Notes under the pieces: model-generated
Told to the model about the DNA's origin: nothing
Databases searched by the model: none
The model's input: the letters and a program-made list of their open reading frames with translations, nothing else
Program-made: the position numbers and the translations under genes
In this document: positions 7,469 to 17,353 of the stretch, in pieces
Position numbering within the stretch: position 1 is the first letter of the stretch
Layout: each line of letters begins with the position of its first letter
NCBI GenBank assembly: GCA_001512435.1
Contig: LFRS01000058.1
Span: 1 to 33,326, forward strand
Length of the DNA stretch: 33,326 nucleotides
Reading direction: 5' to 3'
From: Halothermothrix sp. DTU029
GTDB taxonomy: Bacteria > Bacillota > Halanaerobiia > Halanaerobiales > DTU029

Positions 7469-7957
7469 ATGTCCAGTAAGCGTATACTCTCCGTTACTGT
7501 TGCTAATAAACCTGGTGTCCTCAGTCGGATAACTGGCTTATTCAGTAGGAGGAATTTTAATATCAATAGTTTAAATGTAGGGGAGACAGATAATCCTGAA
7601 TATTCCAGAATGACCATCGTAGTAGATGCTAATGACCGGACCCTGGATCAGATTAAAAGTCAATTAGATAAATTAATTGAGGTTATTAAAATTACAGAAC
7701 TGGATAGGAGTGATATAGTAGATAGGGATCTGGCTTTAATCAGAGTAAGCTCTTCCAGGAATCAGCGGTCGGAGATAATCCAGATTGTGGATACCTTTAG
7801 GGCCAAGATTGTTGACCTGTCAACAGATACAATTATGATTGAGGCCACAGGTACTTCCAGCAAAATTGAGGCCTTAATAGAAATTTTAAAGGATTTTGGT
7901 ATTATCGATATTGTTAGAACGGGCATTATTGCTTTAAATAGAGGAGTAGTAGAGTAA
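7469..7957 (+). CDS. ilvN: Acetolactate synthase, regulatory (small) subunit
   Basis: A 162-residue protein of standard IlvN/IlvH length. An ACT domain covers about residues 1-75 (RILSVTVANKPGVLSRITGLF, with FNINSLNVGETD), and a second small-subunit domain covers the rest. It activates IlvB and confers valine feedback inhibition. It starts one base after the ilvB stop, with GGAGG inside the ilvB end. The gene symbol ilvH would be equally suitable. Confidence 0.94.
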   Translation: MSSKRILSVTVANKPGVLSRITGLFSRRNFNINSLNVGETDNPEYSRMTIVVDANDRTLDQIKSQLDKLIEVIKITELDRSDIVDRDLALIRVSSSRNQRSEIIQIVDTFRAKIVDLSTDTIMIEATGTSSKIEALIEILKDFGIIDIVRTGIIALNRGVVE

Positions 7958-7965
7958 AATATTAA

Positions 7966-8976
<1,011 letters not shown>

Positions 8977-8993
8977 GGAGGGAAGATTGTTAA

Positions 8994-10511
8994 ATGGACA
9001 TAATTAAGATCTTTGATACTACCCTGCGGGATGGTGAACAATCTCCAGGGGTGAGTCTGATCCCGGAAGAGAAACTGGCTATTGCCCAACAATTGGCCCG
9101 GATGAAGGTAGATGTAATTGAGGCCGGTTTCCCTATAGCTTCCAATGGGGATTTTCAATCAGTAAAACTTATTGCTGATAATGTCAGAACAGTGGAGATA
9201 GCTGGCCTGGCCCGTTGTAATGTTAAAGATATTGACCGGGCCTGGGAAGCCTTAAAAGGTGGGGAGAATCCCCGTCTCCATATTTTTCTGGCTACATCGC
9301 CAATTCACATGAAATATAAGCTGAAAATGACTGAGGAAGAGGTCCTGGAGAGGGCTGTTGAGTCTGTCAAGTACTGCTCCAGATATACTTCCAATATTGA
9401 GTTTTCCGCTGAAGATGCTTCCCGTAGTGAAAGGGAGTTCCTTTACCGTCTTTTTGAGGCAGTAATTAAAGCAGGGGCCAGGGTAATCAATATCCCTGAT
9501 ACTGTCGGTTATGCTGTTCCCCTGGAATTTGGCCTTTTAATAAAAGATATCCGGGAGAATGTCCCCAATATTGACCAGGTTACCTTAAGTGTCCATTGCC
9601 ACAATGATCTGGGTCTGGCTGTGGCTAATAGTCTGGCAGCCATAGAAAATGGAGCCAGACAGGTTGAAGTAGCCGTAAATGGTATAGGGGAAAGGGCCGG
9701 AAATACTGCCCTGGAAGAGGTAGTTATGGCTTTAAGGACCAGGAAAGATTATTATAATTTAAATATCAGCCAGGATACTACCCAGATTATGCGTCTAAGC
9801 AAAATGGTTTCTAAATTAACCGGTATGCCTGTACAACATAATAAAGCTATTGTGGGTAAAAATGCCTTTCTCCACGAATCAGGTATCCATCAGGATGGGG
9901 TCATAAAAGAAAGAAGCACCTATGAAATTATGGATGCTAAAAGTATCGGGTTAGAGGAGAACACCCTGGTTCTGGGCAAACATTCTGGCCGTCATGCCTT
10001 CCGGGAGTATGTGAAAGAACTGGGTTATGAACTGGAAGAGGATACCTTTGAAGAGGTTTTCAATAGGTTTAAGGAACTGGCAGATAAAAAGAAAAAGCTT
10101 AGCTCGGTGGATATAGAGGCCTTGATAAATAATGAGATTTACTCTGTGGAAGCCTATTATGAGCTGGAATATGTTTGTGTTAGTACCGGTAATACAGTGT
10201 TGCCTACTGCTACCATTAAATTAAAGAAAGAGGACCAGATCATGCAGGTAGCTGCCTGTAGTGGAGATGGACCTATTGATGCTACTTTCAAGGCCATTAA
10301 TAGTGTAATCGGTATTGACAATATCAAGTTACTTTCCTTTAAGATTGATGCTATCACCGGTGGAACAGATGCCCTGGGTGATGTGGTGATTAAGCTGGAT
10401 ATAGATGGGAAAACCTTTATTGGTCATTCTGCCCAGCCAGATATAACCTATGCCAGTGCCCTGGCTTATCTGGAAGCCATTAATAGGTATATATCTGTAA
10501 GCCAGCAGTAA
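8994..10511 (+). CDS. leuA: 2-isopropylmalate synthase
   Basis: This 505-residue enzyme condenses 2-ketoisovalerate with acetyl-CoA to start leucine synthesis. The catalytic TIM barrel has FDTTLRDGEQSPGVSL near the N-terminus, the metal-binding HCHNDLG near residue 200 and the downstream GIGERAGN. GIHQDG lies near residue 300. The C-terminal ~140 residues form the LeuA dimerisation/regulatory domain, where leucine binds. The length and the TLRDGEQSPG motif favour LeuA over homocitrate or citramalate synthase. The ATG follows GAGGAGGGAAG, and the gene is 17 bases after ilvC in the same operon. Confidence 0.94.
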   Translation: MDIIKIFDTTLRDGEQSPGVSLIPEEKLAIAQQLARMKVDVIEAGFPIASNGDFQSVKLIADNVRTVEIAGLARCNVKDIDRAWEALKGGENPRLHIFLATSPIHMKYKLKMTEEEVLERAVESVKYCSRYTSNIEFSAEDASRSEREFLYRLFEAVIKAGARVINIPDTVGYAVPLEFGLLIKDIRENVPNIDQVTLSVHCHNDLGLAVANSLAAIENGARQVEVAVNGIGERAGNTALEEVVMALRTRKDYYNLNISQDTTQIMRLSKMVSKLTGMPVQHNKAIVGKNAFLHESGIHQDGVIKERSTYEIMDAKSIGLEENTLVLGKHSGRHAFREYVKELGYELEEDTFEEVFNRFKELADKKKKLSSVDIEALINNEIYSVEAYYELEYVCVSTGNTVLPTATIKLKKEDQIMQVAACSGDGPIDATFKAINSVIGIDNIKLLSFKIDAITGGTDALGDVVIKLDIDGKTFIGHSAQPDITYASALAYLEAINRYISVSQQ

Positions 10512-10601
10512 GTTTAAGTCCTGGAGGGATTTTTATCCTGAAGGGTCTGGAAGTTTACCGTTAAATATTATAAGAATATCAGAAGGAAATGAGGGATAGA
10601 G

Positions 10602-11864
10602 ATGGGTATGACCATGGTAGAAAAGATTATTGCTGCTCATACCGAGTATGAGTCAGTAAAGCCTGGCCAGATAGTTAATGCCAGGGTTGATATGATCCTG
10701 GGTAATGATGTTACTACCCCTGTGGCCATAAGGGAATTTAACAAAATAGGGGTAGGGAAGGTTTTTGATAAAGATAGGATAGCTATTGTTCCAGATCATT
10801 TTACCCCCAATAAAGATATCAAATCAGCCGAACAGGTAAAAATGATCAGGGAATTTGCCCGTGAACAGGGAATTACCTATTACTTTGAAGTAGGACGAAT
10901 GGGGATAGAGCATTGTCTCTTACCGGAACAGGGTTTGACCCTGCCGGGAGAGATAATTATCGGTGCTGATTCCCATACCTGTACCTATGGTGCCCTGAAT
11001 GCCCTGGGCACAGGTGTTGGTAGTACTGACCTGGCTGCTGCCATGGCTACAGGATATCTCTGGTTCCGGGTGCCGGAAACCATTAAGTTTGTCTACAATG
11101 GCCAGCTGAACAAATGGGTGAGTGGGAAAGACTTGATTTTATATACAATCGGTAATATCGGGGTAGATGGAGCCCTGTACAAAGCCATGGAGTTTACCGG
11201 TGAAGCCATTGCGAGTCTTTCCATGGATGGCAGAATGACTATGTCCAATATGGCCATTGAAGCAGGTGGCAAGTGTGGCCTTATTGCCTATGATAAAATT
11301 ACAGAGGAATACCTAAAAAATAGGGCAGTCCGGGAATATACACCCTATGACAGTGACCCGGATGCAGAATATGCCCAGGTGATTGAATATGATGTCAGTA
11401 AAATAGAACCCCAGGTGGCCTTCCCCCATCTACCGGAGAATACCCGGCCTGTAAGTGAGGCCAATGGCATCAAGATTGACCAGGCAGTGATTGGTTCCTG
11501 TACCAATGGCAGGATGGAGGATCTCCGCATCACAGCAGAGATCCTGGATGGCAAGAAGGTTCATCCAGATGTTAGATGTATTATCTTCCCCGGGACCCAG
11601 GAGATCTATAAACAGGCCATGAAGGAAGGCCTGATAGAGATCTTTATTGATGCCGGTGCAGCGGTCAGCACACCGACCTGTGGACCCTGCCTGGGCGGCC
11701 ATATGGGTATCCTGGCCAGTGGTGAAAAGGCTATTTCTACCACTAACCGGAACTTTGTTGGTAGGATGGGCCATCCGGAAAGTGAAGTCTATCTGGCCAG
11801 TCCGGCAATAGCTGCAGCTTCTGCAGTGAAAGGCTATATCACTCATCCAGAGGAGGTTGTCTAA
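10602..11864 (+). CDS. leuC: 3-isopropylmalate dehydratase, large subunit
   Basis: A 420-residue aconitase-family subunit that, with LeuD, isomerises 2- to 3-isopropylmalate. The [4Fe-4S] cysteines sit in GSCTNG (about residue 299) and CGPCLGG (about residue 360); [21 protein letters not shown] is the substrate-loop region. The short form of about 420 residues, with a separate small subunit, is the archaeal/Clostridial type also used by homoaconitase, but the leu context settles the role. The 90-base gap after leuA contains a small GGAT/ATCC hairpin and nothing else I can name. Start chosen at the first ATG, 6-7 bases after GAGGG. Confidence 0.93.
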   Translation: MGMTMVEKIIAAHTEYESVKPGQIVNARVDMILGNDVTTPVAIREFNKIGVGKVFDKDRIAIVPDHFTPNKDIKSAEQVKMIREFAREQGITYYFEVGRMGIEHCLLPEQGLTLPGEIIIGADSHTCTYGALNALGTGVGSTDLAAAMATGYLWFRVPETIKFVYNGQLNKWVSGKDLILYTIGNIGVDGALYKAMEFTGEAIASLSMDGRMTMSNMAIEAGGKCGLIAYDKITEEYLKNRAVREYTPYDSDPDAEYAQVIEYDVSKIEPQVAFPHLPENTRPVSEANGIKIDQAVIGSCTNGRMEDLRITAEILDGKKVHPDVRCIIFPGTQEIYKQAMKEGLIEIFIDAGAAVSTPTCGPCLGGHMGILASGEKAISTTNRNFVGRMGHPESEVYLASPAIAAASAVKGYITHPEEVV

Positions 11865-12367
11865 TGAAGCTTAGGGGTAAAGTATTTAAATATGGTGATA
11901 ATGTTGATACAGATGTTATAATTCCTGCCCGTTATCTTAACACCTCTGATCCACAGGAATTGGCCAAACACTGTATGGAAGATATAGATAAAAACTTTGC
12001 ACAGGAAGTAGAGCCTGGTGACATAATTATTGGTGGGAGGAATTTTGGTTCCGGCAGTTCCCGGGAACATGCCCCCCTGGCCATTAAAGCCTCTGGTGTT
12101 TCCTGTGTTATAGCAGCAAGCTTTGCCCGGATCTTTTATCGTAATTCTATTAATATAGGCTTACCGATACTGATCTCCCCTGAGGCAGTAGAGAATATAG
12201 AGGCAGGTACCAGGATAGAGGTAGATCTGGATACAGGCCTGATTACTGAATTGGAAAGTGGCCGGACTTATCAGGCAGATCCCTTTCCCCAGTATATGCA
12301 GGAATTAATTCAGGCTGGAGGCTTGATTGAAAAGGTAAAAAGGGAGGTAGGCCAATGGCAAGAATAG
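11864..12367 (+). CDS. leuD: 3-isopropylmalate dehydratase, small subunit
   Basis: A 167-residue swivelling-domain partner of LeuC. It shows [17 protein letters not shown] near the N-terminus and the substrate-recognition signature [15 protein letters not shown] around residues 56-70. Its ATG overlaps the leuC stop by one base (TAATG), implying translational coupling and equal subunit production. The 3' end overlaps the next gene by 13 bases. Confidence 0.94.
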   Translation: MKLRGKVFKYGDNVDTDVIIPARYLNTSDPQELAKHCMEDIDKNFAQEVEPGDIIIGGRNFGSGSSREHAPLAIKASGVSCVIAASFARIFYRNSINIGLPILISPEAVENIEAGTRIEVDLDTGLITELESGRTYQADPFPQYMQELIQAGGLIEKVKREVGQWQE

Positions 12368-13407
12368 CAGTAATTCCCGGTGATGGGATTGGTAAAGAGG
12401 TTGTCCGGGAGGGCCTCAAGGTACTGGAATATTTTAATGGTAGAGATGGTTTAAATCTTTCCTTTGAAGAATTTGATTATAGTGCTGAGCGGTATCTCCG
12501 GACAGGGGACTTGATTCCAGATGAAGATTTAAGTAAGCTGGAAACCTTTGATGCAATATACCTGGGAGCAGTAGGGGATCCTGCTGTAAAGGCAGGTATA
12601 CTGGAAAGAGGAATCTTATTGAAACTACGCTTCTACTTTGACCAGTATATTAATCTCCGGCCAGTGAAATTATATAATGAAAGGTTTACTCCCTTAAAGA
12701 ATAAGGGGGTTGAGGATATTAATTTTGTTGTAGTCAGGGAAAATACAGAGGGTGCCTATGCCGGTATTGGTGGTATCCTCAAAAAGGATACCCCTGATGA
12801 GGTAGCCATCCAGGAAATGGTTTATACCCGCAAAGGTGTAGACCGGATCCTGAAATATGCCTTTGAATATGCCCGGAAAACAGGTGGTAAATTGAGCCTC
12901 TGTGATAAGAGTAATGTCCTTACTTATGGCCATGACCTCTGGCAACGGGCCTTCCAGGAAATGAAAAAGGATTACCCTGATGTTGAGACCAACCATTATT
13001 ATATTGATGCCATTACCATGAAAATGGTCAGGGAGCCGGAGATTTTTGATGTGATTGTTACCTGTAATATGTTTGGCGATATTATCACTGACCTGGGGGC
13101 AGAGATCCAGGGAGGTATGGGACTGGCGGCATCTGGAAATATAAATCCGGAGACGGTTTCCATGTTTGAACCTGTTCATGGTTCTGCTCCTGATATAGCA
13201 GGGCAGAATATTGCCAACCCCATGGCAGCTATCATGTCTGCCGGCATGATCCTGGAATATCTGGGATATAGTGAATTCAGTAACAAGGTTGACCAGGCCG
13301 TTGAGCAGGCTATTAATGAGAATCTCCTGACCAGAGATATGGGAGGAGAATTGAGCACAGCCGAGGCTGGCGATGCCCTGGTGGATATTTTAAAAAAGCT
13401 AATTTAA
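12355..13407 (+). CDS. leuB: 3-isopropylmalate dehydrogenase, isocitrate/D-malate-like subgroup
   Basis: A 350-residue NAD-dependent beta-decarboxylating dehydrogenase. [10 protein letters not shown] at the N-terminus, [10 protein letters not shown] near residue 129, the DKSNVLTYG segment, [12 protein letters not shown] and [18 protein letters not shown] are all present. It overlaps leuD by 13 bases and completes the leucine set, so it very probably serves as LeuB. The substrate loop [20 protein letters not shown] is not the usual LeuB form (RKELDLFANLRP-like). It resembles D-malate/tartrate dehydrogenases and archaeal LeuB/AksF-type enzymes. Broader substrate use is possible. No other leuB is in the window. 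The ATG follows GGGAGGTAGG. Confidence 0.85.
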   Translation: MARIAVIPGDGIGKEVVREGLKVLEYFNGRDGLNLSFEEFDYSAERYLRTGDLIPDEDLSKLETFDAIYLGAVGDPAVKAGILERGILLKLRFYFDQYINLRPVKLYNERFTPLKNKGVEDINFVVVRENTEGAYAGIGGILKKDTPDEVAIQEMVYTRKGVDRILKYAFEYARKTGGKLSLCDKSNVLTYGHDLWQRAFQEMKKDYPDVETNHYYIDAITMKMVREPEIFDVIVTCNMFGDIITDLGAEIQGGMGLAASGNINPETVSMFEPVHGSAPDIAGQNIANPMAAIMSAGMILEYLGYSEFSNKVDQAVEQAINENLLTRDMGGELSTAEAGDALVDILKKLI

Positions 13408-13432
13408 TCCTGAAGAAAAAATAAAATAACTG

Positions 13433-13529
13433 CTTATCAAGAGTAGGCTGAGGGACTGGCCCGATGAAGCCCGGCAACCGGCATTGGCACGGTGCTAATT
13501 CCTGCAGGACTTTGGTTCTGAGAGATGAG
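13433..13529 (+). promoter_or_regulatory. SAM-I (S-box) riboswitch
   Basis: The aptamer is recognisable by CTTATCAAGAG at its 5' end, the GAGGGACTGGCCCGATGAAGC core, CCGGCAACC and the closing CTGAGAGATGAG. P1 pairs CTTATC (13433-13438) with GATGAG (13524-13529). SAM binding should favour the terminator just downstream and so repress metH. No obvious promoter lies between leuB (ending 13407) and the aptamer. Confidence 0.95.
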
Positions 13530-13543
13530 TACCATGAAAAAGG

Positions 13544-13578
13544 GAAATACCTCTTACTGGCAGGAGGTATTTCTTTTT
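13544..13578 (+). terminator. Riboswitch-controlled terminator before metH
   Basis: GAAATACCTC (13544-13553) and GAGGTATTTC (13564-13573) form a 10-bp hairpin followed by a T run. GAGTACC, overlapping the 3' strand of aptamer P1, can pair alternatively with GGTATTT, giving a plausible antiterminator when SAM is low. Confidence 0.88.
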
Positions 13579-13687
13579 ATCCAGGGCTGGCTGCTTTTCC
13601 TGAGATAGCTATTTTCCAGGGGTGTCCGGGTCTCTTCTGGCCAGGGAAGGAAGCCGGGCAAAAGGATTCCGTAAAGGGAGTGAAAGG

Positions 13688-16144
13688 ATGGTAAAGAGAA
13701 ATTTTCTGGATAGGTTGAAAGAAGGGGTTATAATTGGAACAGGTGCTCTGGGTACCATGATTCAGTCTTTAAGTAATAATTCAGATCTTCCCCCGGAACT
13801 GCTGATGCTGGAAAGACCTGAATTGCTTTTGCAGATACATAAGGAGTACCTGGCTGCCGGGGCAGAAATGGTTGAAACAAATACCTTTGGAGCCAATGGG
13901 ATTAAATTGGCCAGTATAGGTATGGCTGATAAGGAAAAAGAGATTAATGAACTGGCCGTTGACCTGGCCAGAAAAGCTGCAGGAGGCCAGGCCTTTATAG
14001 CCGGTTCCATCGGGCCCAGTGGTAAATTGATGGAGCCTTATGGAGATTTGTCTATGGAAGAAGCCAGGGAAAATTACCACCGCCAGCTCTCCTACCTGGT
14101 CAATGCCGGGATAGAGGTGATTATTATCGAGACCATGAGCGACCTGGCGGAGCTGAAGGCAGCCCTAATAGCCGCCAGGGAATTCGACCTACCGGTGATT
14201 GCCCAGATGACCTATACAGAGAAGGCCAGGACCCTGACCGGTACACCACCGGAGGTGGCGGCTATAGTGATGGAGGCCCTGGGGGCAGACCTGGTCGGGG
14301 TTAATTGTGTTGCCGGTTTAGAGGAGGCCTTACCCCTGTTGGAGAGGATAAGCAGGGTTACCAGCCTGCCCCTATCGGTTTATGCCAATGCCGGGATACC
14401 TGTCACTGTAGGAGGAAAAACCCATTATCCCAAAGCAGCAGAGGATTATGTCAAACCCCTTGCTGACATATCCAGGCTGAATATAGGGGTTATTGGCGGC
14501 TGTTGTGGTACTACTCCGGAATATATCAGGGAGATAAAAAAGAAGGTCAAGGAAGGGCTTTTTGCCAGAAAGGGACCAGAAAGGGGCCAGTTGGAGGATA
14601 AAGGAGGCCAGGTAGAAGCCAAGGAAAGGCCAGAGGCACTATCCCTGGCCGGGAACAGGGAATTTCTCTTTCTGGAGGAGAAAGCCCCGGCCTGTATCAT
14701 AGGTGAAAAGATCAATCCTACTGGCAGGGAAGATATAAAGAAGGCCTTAAGGGAGGAAAATTGGGCCTATCTGCGGAAACTGGCCCGGGACCAGGTGGAG
14801 GCAGGGGCTGGCCTGATTGATGTGAATATCGGCCTGCCGGGAATTGATAAAATCAGGGTCATGAAAAGGCTGATCCAGGAACTCCAGCTGGATATAGGGG
14901 TACCCCTGGTGATAGATTCTGATGATCCGGCTGTCCTGGAGGCAGGCCTGGAGGTATATGTAGGTAAACCGGTTATTAATTCTGTCAATGGTGAACAGGG
15001 GAGTATGGATCAGGTCTTTCCCCTGGCCAGGAAATACGGGGCAGCGGTTATTGGCCTTACCCTGGATGAACAAGGGATTCCTGCCACTGTTGAAGGGAGG
15101 ATCCAGATAGCCAGGAGGATAATAGATGAGGCAGCCAGGTACGGGATAGGAAAAGAAGATATTATCATAGATACACTGGCCATGACAGCTGGTTCTAACC
15201 AGGAAGGGGTCATGGTTACCCTGGAGACCCTAAAGAGGATCAAGGAAGAACTGGGTGTAAAAACAGCCCTGGGTATCAGCAATGTTTCCCATGGCCTGCC
15301 GGAGAGGGGGCTTTTAAACAGGACCTTCCTGACAATGGCTTTAGGAGCTGGCCTGGACCTGCCTATAGCAGATCCCTTTGACCTGGACCTCCAGGACCTG
15401 GTCAGGGCTGCAAATCTGATTACTGGCAGGGACCAGGATGGCAGGGACTATGTAGGATATTATGGGAGAAAAGAAAGTCCAGGAGAAGAAAGAAGAGAAG
15501 GGGTCGAAGGAGAAGAGAGGCCTGACGGGAGGATAAAGGAAGCGATTTTGGCTGGAAACAGTGAGGGGATAATAGCTTTACTGAAAGCCTCTCTAGCAGG
15601 CCAGAAAGCAGAAGATATAGTAGATAATATTTTAATCCCTACCATCAGGGAAGTAGGGGACCTCTATGAAAAGGGGATCTACTACCTGCCCCAACTTTTA
15701 AAGAGTGCAGAGACCGTGCAACTGGCCTTTGATCACCTGAAAAAATATTTAAGTACAGAGGGAAAGGAGAGGCAGACAGGCACTATTTTGCTGGCCTCAG
15801 TGAAAGGGGATATCCATGATATCGGTAAGAATATTGTCAAGGTTGTTTTCCTGAACCATGGTTATGAGGTTATAGACCTGGGAACTAATGTTGATCCAGA
15901 GCTTATAGCAGAGACAGCCCTGGAGAAGAAGGTTGACTTTGTCGGCCTGAGTTCACTGATGACAACTACTCTGGGAGCCATGGAGGAGACCATCAGGCTT
16001 TTGCAGGAAAAGGGTTTCCAGGGAAAAACTATTATTGGAGGGGCTGTAACCAGCCAGGAGTATGCTGATGAAATTGGAGCTGATCTTTATGCCAGGGATG
16101 CCCTGGATGGGGTCAGAAAAGCTAATACTATATTAGGTTTATAA
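13688..16144 (+). CDS. metH: Cobalamin-dependent methionine synthase lacking the activation domain
   Basis: An 818-residue, three-module MetH. Residues ~1-290 are the homocysteine methyltransferase domain, with zinc ligands C207 (VNCVAG) and C272/C273 (GGCCGT). Residues ~330-590 are the methyl-THF-binding barrel, from GEKINPTGR onward. Residues ~610-818 are the cobalamin cap and Rossmann domains, with GDIHDIGKN whose H710 is the lower cobalt ligand. It stops there, so the SAM-dependent reactivation domain of E. coli MetH is absent, as in Thermotoga-type enzymes. Charged linkers separate the modules. ATG 13688 follows GGGAG by 7 bases; the frame stays open upstream, but those 22 residues are not conserved-looking. 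Controlled by the SAM-I riboswitch ahead of it. Confidence 0.92.
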   Translation: MVKRNFLDRLKEGVIIGTGALGTMIQSLSNNSDLPPELLMLERPELLLQIHKEYLAAGAEMVETNTFGANGIKLASIGMADKEKEINELAVDLARKAAGGQAFIAGSIGPSGKLMEPYGDLSMEEARENYHRQLSYLVNAGIEVIIIETMSDLAELKAALIAAREFDLPVIAQMTYTEKARTLTGTPPEVAAIVMEALGADLVGVNCVAGLEEALPLLERISRVTSLPLSVYANAGIPVTVGGKTHYPKAAEDYVKPLADISRLNIGVIGGCCGTTPEYIREIKKKVKEGLFARKGPERGQLEDKGGQVEAKERPEALSLAGNREFLFLEEKAPACIIGEKINPTGREDIKKALREENWAYLRKLARDQVEAGAGLIDVNIGLPGIDKIRVMKRLIQELQLDIGVPLVIDSDDPAVLEAGLEVYVGKPVINSVNGEQGSMDQVFPLARKYGAAVIGLTLDEQGIPATVEGRIQIARRIIDEAARYGIGKEDIIIDTLAMTAGSNQEGVMVTLETLKRIKEELGVKTALGISNVSHGLPERGLLNRTFLTMALGAGLDLPIADPFDLDLQDLVRAANLITGRDQDGRDYVGYYGRKESPGEERREGVEGEERPDGRIKEAILAGNSEGIIALLKASLAGQKAEDIVDNILIPTIREVGDLYEKGIYYLPQLLKSAETVQLAFDHLKKYLSTEGKERQTGTILLASVKGDIHDIGKNIVKVVFLNHGYEVIDLGTNVDPELIAETALEKKVDFVGLSSLMTTTLGAMEETIRLLQEKGFQGKTIIGGAVTSQEYADEIGADLYARDALDGVRKANTILGL

Positions 16145-16179
16145 TTCAGGTAAAATAAAAGATACAGAAAAAATATTAC

Positions 16180-16216
16180 GCAAGCGCTTGCAAATAAGAA
16201 AATACTGTTGTATAAT
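16180..16216 (+). promoter_or_regulatory. Promoter with overlapping LacI-family operator (autoregulation)
   Basis: A perfect 12-bp palindrome GCAAGCGCTTGC (16180-16191) matches LacI/CcpA-type operators. Its right half overlaps a -35 of TTGCAA (16188-16193), which is 17 bases from TATAAT (16211-16216). A repressor bound here would block RNA polymerase. The gene downstream encodes a LacI-family regulator, so autoregulation is likely; CcpA binding as a cre-like site is the alternative. Confidence 0.8.
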
Positions 16217-16259
16217 AGTTTTGTATTTAGATGATATTTTCCAAAGGAGTGTTATTTAG

Positions 16260-17267
16260 ATGCCCTTGACCTTAAAGGATATAGCCCGTATGGCTGGTGT
16301 AGCAGAATCTACTGTTTCAAGGGCAATAAATAATAAGCCAGGTGTTGGTAAAGAAACCAGGGAAAAGATTATGGACCTGGTCAGGAAATATAATTACCGG
16401 CCCAACCAGTTGGCCCGGGGCCTGGCCAAGAAAGAGACCCAGATGTTGGCTATAATTGTAGCAGAACTCTCTGGGGCAGATTATAAAATCATAAAAAGTA
16501 TTGAAGCTTATGCTAATGAGCAGGGTTATAATTGTATTATCTGCAATACTGATAATAATCAGCAAAAGGAAGAGGCCTATTTAGCCTTATTATCAAATCA
16601 ACAGGTAGATGGGGCAATTATTATTGGCGGAGAACTGGCCAATAAAAATATCATCAATACAGCTCTCAATAAAAACGGCTTACTGGTCCTGGTAAATTGT
16701 CTCTCCGAGGAGCTTTTAATCCCGACAATACTTGTTGATAGTGGCCGGGGAGGATATTTAGCGACCTCCCATTTGCTGGAACAGGGCTCCAGGAAAGTTG
16801 CAATAGTCATGGGTTCCCGCAAGGATTATCTGGAATCAGAAAAGTTAGCCGGTTATCTCCAGGCCCTGAAGGACTATCATCTAGAGGTGGAAGAAAAACA
16901 TATTATTGAAACTGATGGTAGTAGGGAGGGTGGTTATCAGGCCTTTTTCCAGGCCCTGGAAGAGGGGGATTTACCAGAAGCTTTCTTTGTAACCAAAGAC
17001 ATCCTTGCTGTTGGCCTGTTTGATGCCATCAAAATGGGTGGCTATTTAATCCCGGAGGACTTTTCTATAGTGGGATATGGAGAAAGCATAATTAGTTCCA
17101 TTATAGATCCAGGACTAACTGTAGTAGCTGAACCCCTGGAAGAGCTGGGCAGGTATGCTGCCGAATATATCATCAATTTAATCCAGGGCAAAAATCCAGA
17201 AGAGATAATTAAGGTTCTGGAACCGGATTTAAAAATAGGAGAAAGTTCAAGATTTAAGATAAGATAG
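16260..17267 (+). CDS. LacI/GalR-family transcriptional regulator
   Basis: A 335-residue repressor. The N-terminal helix-turn-helix reads LKDIARMAGVAESTVSRAIN, with the hinge helix YRPNQLARGLAKK near residues 47-60. The rest is a periplasmic-binding-protein-like effector domain (VDGAIIIGGE, FFVTKDILAVGLFDAIK, DFSIVGYGE). The effector is unknown. It sits directly upstream of a sugar-ABC ATPase gene, which suggests sugar-responsive control, and a matching palindromic operator overlaps its own promoter. The operator-like 12-mer does not recur immediately upstream of msmX. The stop codon falls inside a GATAG tandem repeat. Good GGAG-type site ahead of the ATG. Confidence 0.9.
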   Translation: MPLTLKDIARMAGVAESTVSRAINNKPGVGKETREKIMDLVRKYNYRPNQLARGLAKKETQMLAIIVAELSGADYKIIKSIEAYANEQGYNCIICNTDNNQQKEEAYLALLSNQQVDGAIIIGGELANKNIINTALNKNGLLVLVNCLSEELLIPTILVDSGRGGYLATSHLLEQGSRKVAIVMGSRKDYLESEKLAGYLQALKDYHLEVEEKHIIETDGSREGGYQAFFQALEEGDLPEAFFVTKDILAVGLFDAIKMGGYLIPEDFSIVGYGESIISSIIDPGLTVVAEPLEELGRYAAEYIINLIQGKNPEEIIKVLEPDLKIGESSRFKIR

Positions 17268-17282
17268 GATAGGATAGGATAG
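17263..17282 (+). repeat. (GATAG)4 tandem repeat at the lacI stop codon
   Basis: Four exact copies of GATAG run from 17263 to 17282. The first copy contains the TAG stop of the lacI-family gene. Because the stop lies in the first unit, copy-number change downstream would not alter the protein. Confidence 0.85.
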
Positions 17283-17290
17283 GACTCCTG

Positions 17291-17309
17291 GCTTCAGTTG
17301 TCCTGAAGC
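17291..17309 (+). other. Hairpin between lacI and msmX
   Basis: GCTTCAG and CTGAAGC form a 7-bp stem with a 5-base loop. No T run follows, so it is at best a weak terminator or an mRNA processing/stability hairpin ahead of the strongly expressed-looking msmX gene. Confidence 0.5.
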
Positions 17310-17353
17310 TTTGAGAAATAAATAAAAAAATAACATATTAAGGAGGATTTTTG

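Noticed and set aside
13464-13694. A 76-codon open frame ahead of metH
   Set aside because: It overlaps the SAM-I aptamer and its terminator, so it is not a gene.
17311-17339. Promoter-like TTGAGA and CATATT, 17 bases apart, before msmX
   Set aside because: Transcription would begin in or after the AGGAGG ribosome site, leaving no usable leader; the -10 is also poor.
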